Origin: Dactylosporangium fulvum
GTDB taxonomy: Bacteria; Actinomycetota; Actinomycetes; Mycobacteriales; Micromonosporaceae
Assembly: GCF_025137375.1 (NCBI RefSeq)
Contig: NZ_CP073720.1
Span: forward strand, 2,070,501-2,134,500
Direction: 5' to 3'
Length of the DNA: 64,000 bases
Part shown: positions 20,947-27,487 of the stretch, one piece after another
Numbering within the stretch: the stretch's first letter is position 1
How the letters are laid out: every line of letters starts with the position of its first letter
Program-made: the position numbers and the translations under genes
The notes under the pieces: generated by a model
Told to the model about the DNA's origin: nothing
Seen by the model: the letters and a program-made list of their open reading frames with translations, nothing else
Database searches by the model: none

Positions 20947-21720
20947 TCAGACAGCTCTGATCAAGCCGCCGTCGACGGGCAGGGCGACGCCGGTGACGTA
21001 ACTGGCCGCCGGGGACAGGACAAACGCGGCGACCCGCCCGAACTCCGCCGGATCGGCGAAGCGGCGCAGCGGGACGGCCTTCGCGGCCTCGGCCGCGGCC
21101 CGGTCCGGGTCGTCGCTCGCGGCGAACAGCTCCCGGCTGCGGTCGGTCATGACCCGTCCGGGCAGCAGGGACACAACCCGGATGCCACGCGGGCCGAGCT
21201 CATCGGAGAGGTCCTTGGCGACGCCGGCGAGGCCGGGCCGCAGGCCGTTGGAGATGGCGAGGCCGTCGATCGGTACCCGCACCGACGTCGACAGCACGAT
21301 CGCGATGGCCGCGTCCTCGCCCTCGGCGACGCTGCCGATCGCGTCGGCGACCACGCGCGCGGTCCGCAGGGTGCCGAGGAAGACCGTCTGGAACGCGGCG
21401 AGCCAGGCGGCCTCCGGGCTGTCGAGGACCCCGCCGCGCGGTGGGCCGCCGACCGAGACGAGCGCGCCGTCCAACCGGCCGAAGCGGGTGTTCGCCAGCT
21501 CGACGAGGCGCACGCCGGCATCCGGGTCGCCCAGGTCGGTGACGAGACCGGCGGCGTGCTCCGGTCCGAGCGTGTCGACGGCGGCGTCGACGGTCTCCGG
21601 CGTGCGGCCGGAGATCACGACCCGTGCGCCGTCGGCGACCAGCGCTTCGGCGGTGGCGAACCCGAGGCCGCGGGAGGCCCCGGTGAGGATGTAGACGCGG
21701 TCGGCGAGCCCGAGATCCAT
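20947..21720 (-). CDS. SDR-fold protein lacking the catalytic YxxxK
   Basis: 257 aa from ATG 21720. The Rossmann nucleotide motif TGASRGLG (about 13-20) and the SDR-type C-terminus AAFVLSPAASYVTGVALPVDGG are intact. At the active site, LSTSV is followed by IDGLAISNGLRPGLAGVAK, so the usual Tyr is Ile156 and the usual Lys is Leu160. It therefore belongs to a divergent SDR branch and may bind NAD(P) without classic reductase chemistry. It is downstream of, and on the same strand as, the MNIO triad, 31 bp after the last gene, so it may be part of that operon. Confidence 0.9.
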   Translation of the reverse strand: MDLGLADRVYILTGASRGLGFATAEALVADGARVVISGRTPETVDAAVDTLGPEHAAGLVTDLGDPDAGVRLVELANTRFGRLDGALVSVGGPPRGGVLDSPEAAWLAAFQTVFLGTLRTARVVADAIGSVAEGEDAAIAIVLSTSVRVPIDGLAISNGLRPGLAGVAKDLSDELGPRGIRVVSLLPGRVMTDRSRELFAASDDPDRAAAEAAKAVPLRRFADPAEFGRVAAFVLSPAASYVTGVALPVDGGLIRAV

Positions 21721-21751
21721 GGCCCGGATCGTATCGAGCGCGTCCGGCCGG

Positions 21752-22138
21752 TCAGCCGCGGCGGCGGCGCATCCAGGCGGCCAGCCGGCCGCGCCGGACC
21801 GGGGCGTGGACGCCGTCGTAGTCGAACGCCGCCTCCCGCTCCGCGAGCTCGCGGCGGGCCAGGTCGGGCAGGCTGTCCCCGGCGTCGCGGGCGAAGTCCC
21901 AGCCGTCGCACAGTGAGCCGTTCGGCGGCTGGCCGGCGGCCCACCGCGCGAACGTCGCCGGCCAGGCGTCGCCGTAGGAGGCGGCCAGGAGCGGCCAGGT
22001 CCGGGCGACCTCACCGGCCCGTTTGCGGCGCAGGGCGGTCCTTGTCGCCAGTACACCCGCGGCATCGAAGCCGGCGGGAACCTCGGCCCCGCCGACCAGC
22101 GCCGCCACCAACGCCCGCTGCTGTTCCGCGAGACTCAA
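21752..22138 (-). CDS. Small partner protein of DUF692/MNIO enzyme
   Basis: 128 aa, starting with TTG 22138 that overlaps the MNIO stop (TTGA). The N-terminal helix LAEQQRALVAALVGGAEVPA and the pattern RRKRAGEVARTWPLLAASYG followed by WPATFARWAAGQPP resemble the N-terminal domain of partner proteins (BufC/HvfC/DUF2063-like) encoded beside MNIO enzymes, which present the substrate peptide to the oxidase. No metal-binding motif is visible. The weak TTG start and the overlap imply it is made only by coupled translation. Confidence 0.78.
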   Translation of the reverse strand: MSLAEQQRALVAALVGGAEVPAGFDAAGVLATRTALRRKRAGEVARTWPLLAASYGDAWPATFARWAAGQPPNGSLCDGWDFARDAGDSLPDLARRELAEREAAFDYDGVHAPVRRGRLAAWMRRRRG

Positions 22139-22968
22139 CCGCCGGCCCCCGTGATCGGTGCCCAGCCCGCCGCGGCGGCGATCGCGTCGAGCTCGCGGGC
22201 CAGCTCCGCCGCGGGCGGGTAGTGGCCGTCGCGCTCCAGCATCAGCGCCGGCGGGGTCGTCCGTGCGCACAGCTCCTTGACCAGGTCGAGCACTTCCGGC
22301 GGCGTCGCGTGGGTGTGCGTGTCGTGGTAGAAGCCGTCGTGCTCCGCGCCGCCGGCGACGTGCACGTAGGCGATCCGTTCCAGGGGCAGCTCGTCGAGCA
22401 GCTCCACCGCCGACGAGGAGCGGTTGCGGGCGTTGGCGTACACGTTGGCGATGTCGAGCAGCAGCCCGCAGCCGGTCCGGTCGAGGATCTCGGTGAGGAA
22501 CTGCCCCTCGGTCAGCTCCGGGGCGGGCCAGTCGAAGAGCGCGGCGATCGGCTCCAGGGCGAGCGGCACGCCGCCGAGCGCGGCCTGGGTGCGCCGCACG
22601 TTGGCGACGACGGCGTCGACGGCCTCGCGGGTCCGCGGCACCGGGAGCAGGTGTCCGGCCTCCACGCCGCCCGCCCGCACAAACGCGATGTGCTCGCTGA
22701 CCAGCGGCGACCGCAGCGCCGCGGCGCACTCGGCGAGGTGGGCGGCCCGGGCGTCGTCGACCGGCTCCGCCCCGCCGAGGGACAGCTTGACCCCGTGCGG
22801 CACCACGCAGACCCCCCGCTCGACGAGCGTTCGCAGCCCGTCGGGCAGGGGTTCACGCGGGTGTACGGACTCGGCGACGACCTCGGTGAACCGCAGCCCG
22901 GGCAGGTCCGCCACGTAGCCGGCGATCTCGGGGCGCCAGCCGATGGCCACGCCGTACCGCGAGGTCAT
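22135..22968 (-). CDS. DUF692 family multinuclear non-heme iron oxidative enzyme (MNIO)
   Basis: 277 aa TIM-barrel of the MbnB/TglH/BufB family. Family segments in order: FTEVVAESVHP, CVVPHGVKLSLGG (His58), LVSEHIAF (His93), LALEP (Glu139), GLLLDIANVYANARN (Asp172, Asn175), IAYVHVAGG (His203), DTHTH (Asp216, His218) and LMLERDG (Glu245). These His, Glu, Asp and Asn residues are in the positions of the iron ligands. Known members use two or three irons and O2 to oxidise cysteines of ribosomal peptides. The start overlaps the stop of the TIGR04222 gene (ATGA), and the partner gene follows with another 4-bp overlap. Confidence 0.92.
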   Translation of the reverse strand: MTSRYGVAIGWRPEIAGYVADLPGLRFTEVVAESVHPREPLPDGLRTLVERGVCVVPHGVKLSLGGAEPVDDARAAHLAECAAALRSPLVSEHIAFVRAGGVEAGHLLPVPRTREAVDAVVANVRRTQAALGGVPLALEPIAALFDWPAPELTEGQFLTEILDRTGCGLLLDIANVYANARNRSSSAVELLDELPLERIAYVHVAGGAEHDGFYHDTHTHATPPEVLDLVKELCARTTPPALMLERDGHYPPAAELARELDAIAAAAGWAPITGAGG

Positions 22969-23903
22969 CCGCCGCAACCCCCTCCACCGCAGCCGCCCCC
23001 GCCGCCACAGCTGGAGCCGCCGCTGCAGCTGCTGGAGCTCGAGCCGCTGCTGCCGGACGAGCCGCTGCTGTCGGAGGAGTAGTAGCCGGTGCCGGTCTGC
23101 GCGATGTTGCGCTGCAGCTCGGCGGCCTCCGCGAACGACGGGTCGGCGAGCCAGATCGCGCCGACGCCGAAGAGCCCGACGCTCAGCGCCGCGGCCTGCG
23201 GACCGTACGTCGACCAGGCCGGCGACTGCCGGGGGTGCAGGTGGTGCGACTCGCGGCGCATGGTGTTGAGCAGCCGCTTGCCGGACGCGCTCACCCGCGG
23301 CACGTTGAGCAGCAGGAACGCGACGACGATCACCGGGATCATCAGCAGGATCAGGTTGGTGACCGGCTTGTTGTTGCCGATCCCGGCGAAGACCCGGATG
23401 ACGCCGAGGGCGACGACGGCGAACACCACGAGTGCGCCCATGCGGACGGTACGGCGGGTGTTGTCGTCGAGGAGCCAGCCTTCCCGGGCCATCTCGGCCT
23501 CGGTGCGGGCGAGCACGTTGTTGACCAGGCGATCGTTCTGGGCGCCGCGGGCCGTGATCTCCCGGCCGGCCGCGGCGTAGACGGCGCGGTCCAGCTCGGA
23601 GGCGCCGGTCGGCGGGTGGTTGACCTGCTTGAGGTATCCGCGGGAGTCGCTCTCGATGGCACCCGCGGCACGGAGCGCGGCCAGGGAGCTGTAGACGGCG
23701 AGGCGGCGGTCACCGTTGAGCAGCGCGGCCTGGGTGGAGGTGAGGGCATGGCCCTTGCGCACGGACGGCCCGCCCGTGTAGCTGCGCCGCCAGATGAGCA
23801 CGGCGACGATCGCCAGCGCGGCGAGCCCGAAATACAGCCACAGGAACTGCGGACCGGCGATGCCCCAGGTGTCGCCCGGCCCCGCAACGATCGATGTCCT
23901 CAT
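22965..23903 (-). CDS. TIGR04222 family membrane protein with Cys/Gly-rich tail
   Basis: 312 aa from ATG 23903. Hydrophobic helices lie at about 20-38, 156-174 and 181-201, with a weaker one at 236-253. The last 36 residues (277-312) are a Ser/Gly-only tail with four cysteines at 293, 299, 305 and 310, spaced by Gly/Ser. If the fourth helix spans the membrane, the tail is outside. TIGR04222 proteins are known for such tails but have no known function. Being translationally coupled to an MNIO enzyme, the tail is a likely substrate for cysteine oxidation. It lies 67 bp after the TetR gene. Confidence 0.9.
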   Translation of the reverse strand: MRTSIVAGPGDTWGIAGPQFLWLYFGLAALAIVAVLIWRRSYTGGPSVRKGHALTSTQAALLNGDRRLAVYSSLAALRAAGAIESDSRGYLKQVNHPPTGASELDRAVYAAAGREITARGAQNDRLVNNVLARTEAEMAREGWLLDDNTRRTVRMGALVVFAVVALGVIRVFAGIGNNKPVTNLILLMIPVIVVAFLLLNVPRVSASGKRLLNTMRRESHHLHPRQSPAWSTYGPQAAALSVGLFGVGAIWLADPSFAEAAELQRNIAQTGTGYYSSDSSGSSGSSGSSSSSCSGGSSCGGGGGCGGGGCGG

Positions 23904-23970
23904 GGGCTCAGTGTGGGTGCGGCCGGCAAACACGGCAGCTTGCCGGGTGGACACTTGAGGAAAGCTTGCC

Positions 23971-24555
23971 TCAGGACCGCCGGACGGCGGCCTCGACGAG
24001 GTTGAGCACCGCCTCCAGGTCCTGCACCGGCCGTCCGGTCGCCAGATGCAGCACGAGACCGTCGTAGGCCAGCTCCAGGAACTGGGCGAGGACGCCGATC
24101 GGCACGTCTGCCCGCAGTACACCCGCCTCCAACTGCCGCTGGAGCCGCTCGCGGGTCGCCTCGGCCACGGCCTCGGACCGGGCCGCCCACCGCTTGGCGA
24201 ACTCGGGGTCGGTGCGCAGGCGGCGCGACACCTCCAGCTGGCTGCCGAGCCAGCCGGTGAGCTCGGGCTCCGTGCCGGAGTCGGCCGCCCGGGCGAGCAG
24301 GTCGCGCATGACCTGGACGAGGCCGTGCTCGGCGACGGTCGCTACCATGGTCGCGGCGTCGTCCTCGGCCACGGCGAGGAAGAGCGAGTCCTTGTCGCGG
24401 AAGTGGTGGAAGATCGCGCCGCGGGAGAGGCCGATCTCCTCCTCGAGCCGGCGGACGGTCGCGCCCTCGTAGCCGTGGCGGGCGAAACAGGTCCGCGCGC
24501 CGGCGAGGATCTCCTTCCGGCGTGCGTCGAGCTGGTCCTGGCTCACCCTGGGCAC
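23971..24555 (-). CDS. acnR: TetR-family regulator of the AcnR type
   Basis: 194 aa from GTG 24555. The opening VPRVSQDQLDARRKEILAGA, then FARHGYEGATVRRLEEEIGL and SRGAIFHHFRDKDSLFLAVA, is the N-terminal HTH of the actinobacterial AcnR branch, which represses aconitase genes. A longer start at ATG 24579 (MYGLHNRP) is possible. acnA is in this window but about 7 kb away, not adjacent. A CCGTAnnTACGG palindrome lies just upstream and a similar site is found upstream of acnA. Confidence 0.82.
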   Translation of the reverse strand: MPRVSQDQLDARRKEILAGARTCFARHGYEGATVRRLEEEIGLSRGAIFHHFRDKDSLFLAVAEDDAATMVATVAEHGLVQVMRDLLARAADSGTEPELTGWLGSQLEVSRRLRTDPEFAKRWAARSEAVAEATRERLQRQLEAGVLRADVPIGVLAQFLELAYDGLVLHLATGRPVQDLEAVLNLVEAAVRRS

Positions 24556-24571
24556 GGGTCGATTATGCAAG

Positions 24572-24583
24572 CCGTACATACGG
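24572..24583. promoter_or_regulatory. Candidate AcnR operator at its own gene
   Basis: CCGTACATACGG is a dyad (arms CCGTA/TACGG) 17 bp upstream of GTG 24555. Nine of 11 bases of CCGTACATACG match CCGTACGTCCG upstream of acnA at 33938-33948. This would fit autoregulation by the TetR protein. It is inferred from the match alone. Confidence 0.45.
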
Positions 24584-24687
24584 TTTGGCATCCCGGCGTT
24601 TTCTTCCGTAAGATCGATCCCGATTCGCAAGTTTTTGTCGCCCTAGAGGATCTGTTCGATATCAATCCGGTCACGTAACCTGCCCGC

Positions 24688-25335
24688 GTGCCCCTGTTGT
24701 TGCTCAGCCTGGACGACACCCTGTTGGACAGGGCGGGGGCGTTCCGCGCCTGGGCGACCGACTTCCTCTACCGGATCGGCGCACCCGCCTATGACCTCGA
24801 ATGGCTGCTCTCCGTCGACGCCGACGGCATGGCGTCGACGTGGGACGTCGCCGAAGGGCTCCGGGAGCGGTACAGGCTGAGGATCCCCGCCATCGACCTG
24901 GTCGACGAGGTGCGCGGGGCGATCATGGACCGCATGCGGCTCAGTCCGCTGACCGCCTGCGCGCTCGCCATCGCCGAGGACGCCGGCTGGGTGCCGGTGG
25001 TGGTCACCAACGGCGAGACCCGGCAGCAGGAGGAGAAACTGCGCAAGACCGGCCTCGACCGGTACCTCGCCGACTGGGTCATCTCGGAGGAGGCGGGCGT
25101 CCGCAAGCCCAACCCGCGCATCTTCGCCATCGCCGCCGAGCGGGCCCGGATGCGGCTCGGCGGGGCCTGGATGATCGGCGACAGCCCGGAGGCCGACATC
25201 GGCGGTGCGGCCGGGGTCGGCGTGCGCAGCGTCTGGCTGCACCGGGGACGGCGCTGGATCGAGTCCCGCTACGCGCCCACCCGCACCGCCGAGGGTGTGA
25301 TCGCCGCGGTCGCCGAGGTCCTGGCGTCGCGATAA
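24688..25335 (+). CDS. HAD-superfamily protein with replaced nucleophile
   Basis: 215 aa. HAD motifs II (VVVTNGE), III (the KxxxxP-like region EEAGVRKPNPRIFAIA) and IV (GAWMIGDSPEADIGGA) are clear. Motif I reads LLLLSLDDTLLDR: the usual first Asp (DxDxT), which is the nucleophile, is Ser7, while the second Asp (D9) is kept. So the protein is probably not a normal phosphatase. GTG start at 24688, divergent from the TetR gene. It is otherwise a typical actinobacterial HAD-IA-like protein in length and layout. Confidence 0.9.
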   Translation: MPLLLLSLDDTLLDRAGAFRAWATDFLYRIGAPAYDLEWLLSVDADGMASTWDVAEGLRERYRLRIPAIDLVDEVRGAIMDRMRLSPLTACALAIAEDAGWVPVVVTNGETRQQEEKLRKTGLDRYLADWVISEEAGVRKPNPRIFAIAAERARMRLGGAWMIGDSPEADIGGAAGVGVRSVWLHRGRRWIESRYAPTRTAEGVIAAVAEVLASR

Positions 25336-25473
25336 ATCGCTTGCGCGGTCCCGGCCCGTCCTGGACCGTGGCTACAACTTCGAGTTCGAGAGGGGGTCGG
25401 TTCGCATGGCTGCCGTCACGGCGCGCTTCCGCATGCCTTCGTCCTCCCTTCTCTCGACTCTGGAGACCTCGCG

Positions 25474-26367
25474 TTGCGCGACCACAGCGATTTTTCGTCC
25501 GCACCCACCCGTCGCCGCCGCCGTTTCGACGACGACGAGCCACGCTTCGTAAAGCGTTCGCCCCGCCCCGAGTTCGAGTCACCCGAGCGTGACGAGGACA
25601 CCGGCTGGACGTCCTGGGACTCGCCCGGCGTGCTGCACGGGCCCGAGCCCCGCCCCGACTGGGTGATCACCGATCTCGCCGCCAGGGACACCGACCGCGG
25701 CGTGCTCAAGACCGGCAAAGAGGCCGACGTCCACCTGGTGGAGCGTGCCGTGCCGGGCACCGACCGGCGGATGCTGCTCGCCGCCAAGCGTTACCGGGCC
25801 GCCGACCACCGCCTCTTCCACCGCGACGCGGGCTACCTGGAGGGGCGCCGGGTCCGGGAGTCCCGGGTGACCCGCGCAATGGCCGGCCGCACCGCCTTCG
25901 GCAAGGAGGCGATCGCCGGCCAGTGGGCCGGGGCGGAATTCGCCGCGCTGGGCAGCCTCTGGCGGCTCGGCGTCAGCGTGCCCTATCCGGTGCAGCTGCT
26001 CGGCACCGAGCTCATGCTGGAGTTCGTCGGCGAGCCGGACGGCACCGCCGCACCCCGGCTGGCGCAGGTCCGGCCGGACCGGCAGAGCCTGGAGCACCTC
26101 TGGGCCCAGCTCGTCGACGCGCTGCGGGTGCTGGCCCGGGCGGGTCTGGCGCACGGGGACCTCTCGCCGTACAACATCCTGGTCCACCAGGACCGGCTCG
26201 TCCTCATCGACCTGCCGCAGATCGTCGACGTGGTGATCAACCCCAAGGGCGCGGAGTTCCTGACCCGGGACGTCACCGTGGTGGCGCGGTGGTTCACGGC
26301 GAAGGGTCTGACCATCGATCCGGAGCCCCTGATCGCGGAGCTCCTCCACGACGCCGGCATCCGCTGA
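25474..26367 (+). CDS. RIO-type atypical protein kinase
   Basis: 297 aa. A basic, acidic-patch N-terminus (about 1-60) leads into a RIO kinase domain: P-loop-like KTGKEADVHLVE (about 79-90), catalytic Lys105 in LLAAKRYR, Glu154, the loop HGDLSPYNILVH with Asp229 and Asn234, and metal-binding Asp246 in LVLIDLPQ. RIO1 kinases act in ribosome biogenesis in eukaryotes; the role of bacterial ones is unclear. The start is an unusual TTG (25474). A strong terminator hairpin follows. Confidence 0.9.
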   Translation: MRDHSDFSSAPTRRRRRFDDDEPRFVKRSPRPEFESPERDEDTGWTSWDSPGVLHGPEPRPDWVITDLAARDTDRGVLKTGKEADVHLVERAVPGTDRRMLLAAKRYRAADHRLFHRDAGYLEGRRVRESRVTRAMAGRTAFGKEAIAGQWAGAEFAALGSLWRLGVSVPYPVQLLGTELMLEFVGEPDGTAAPRLAQVRPDRQSLEHLWAQLVDALRVLARAGLAHGDLSPYNILVHQDRLVLIDLPQIVDVVINPKGAEFLTRDVTVVARWFTAKGLTIDPEPLIAELLHDAGIR

Positions 26368-26375
26368 CCGGTCCG

Positions 26376-26407
26376 CGCGGGGCGGCTCCGTGCGGGGCCG
26401 CCCCGCG
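26376..26407. terminator. GC-rich terminator hairpin
   Basis: Perfect 11-bp arms CGCGGGGCGGC (26376-26386) and GCCGCCCCGCG (26397-26407) with a 10-nt loop, 9 bp after the RIO kinase gene and 20 bp before the end of the convergent quinone oxidoreductase gene. It probably serves both directions. Confidence 0.8.
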
Positions 26408-26426
26408 TATTCGGGGAAACGTGCGA

Positions 26427-27386
26427 TCAGGGAATGATGAGGAGTTTTCCGGTGCTCTCGCGGCCCTCCAGCGCCGCGTAAGCGTCGGCCACCGTGTCCA
26501 GCGGATACCGTCCTGTGACGGGGATCTCGAGGACACCGTCGGCGATCCAGCGGAAGAGTGTTTCGGCGCGGTCCAGCAATTCGTGCCGGGCCGCGATGAA
26601 ATGGCCCAGCGTCGGCCGGGTGAGGAAACAGGAGCCGGCCATCAACCGCAATGGATCGAATGGCGGCACCTTGCCACTCGCGGCACCGAAGAGCACGAGC
26701 GTGCCGCGCGGGCGCAGCGCCTCCAGACTGGTGTCGAACGTGTCCTTGCCCACGCCGTCGTACACGGCGTCGACGCCCGTCCCCCCGGTCACCTCCCGCA
26801 CCGCGTCGAGCGCTTCGGCATACGGCACCGCCTTGACCGCGCCGTTGGCCTCGGCGATCGCGCGCTTCTCCGGCGTCGAGGCGGTCGCGACGACCCGCCC
26901 GCCGAGGTGGGTGACCAGGCGGGTCAGGAGCTGGCCCATCCCACCGGCCGCGGCGTGCACCAGGACCGCCGAGCCGGGCCGGACGACGTACGAGTCGTGG
27001 GTCAGGTAGTGCGCGGTCAGCCCCTGCAGGATCGACGCGGCGGCCTGCTCGGTGGTGATCTCCTCCGGCACGGGCACCAGCCGGTCGGCGGGGACCAGCG
27101 CCTGCTGCGCGTGGCTGCCGGGGACGGTCGTCCAGGCCACCCGGTCGCCGGGGGAGAGCCCCTCGACGTCGTCGGCGAAGCTCAGCACCGTCCCGGCGCC
27201 CTCGCTGCCGAGGACCGCGGGAAGGGGCACCTGGTAGGTCCCGTTGCGCTGGTACACGTCCATGAAGTTGACCCCGCTGGCCCCGACCAGCACGAGCACC
27301 TGGCCCGGCCCCGGCTCCGGATCGGGGCGCTCCCGCACCTGCAGGACCGACCGGTCGCCGTATTCGTCGAACACCACCGCGCGCAT
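26427..27386 (-). CDS. NADPH:quinone oxidoreductase, zinc-independent MDR family
   Basis: 319 aa from ATG 27386. GroES-like N-terminus (MRAVVFDEYGDRSVLQV, SGVNFMDVYQRNGTYQVPLP) and a Rossmann domain with VLVHAAAGGMGQLLTRL, the AxxGxxG NADPH motif of the QOR subgroup. No zinc-binding Cys cluster is present, as expected for quinone reductases. It would reduce quinones or enones with NADPH in the cytoplasm. Convergent with the RIO gene and divergent from the Hsp70 gene. Confidence 0.93.
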   Translation of the reverse strand: MRAVVFDEYGDRSVLQVRERPDPEPGPGQVLVLVGASGVNFMDVYQRNGTYQVPLPAVLGSEGAGTVLSFADDVEGLSPGDRVAWTTVPGSHAQQALVPADRLVPVPEEITTEQAAASILQGLTAHYLTHDSYVVRPGSAVLVHAAAGGMGQLLTRLVTHLGGRVVATASTPEKRAIAEANGAVKAVPYAEALDAVREVTGGTGVDAVYDGVGKDTFDTSLEALRPRGTLVLFGAASGKVPPFDPLRLMAGSCFLTRPTLGHFIAARHELLDRAETLFRWIADGVLEIPVTGRYPLDTVADAYAALEGRESTGKLLIIP

Positions 27387-27487
27387 CGAGCCTCCTAGGG
27401 TTGTCGCCTTCCTGTCTACCCCAAACCGCCGATCGGTTTTGTCGGTGGGCTGCCGTAGCATCCGGGGGTCTTTGGAGGTGAGCGCGC

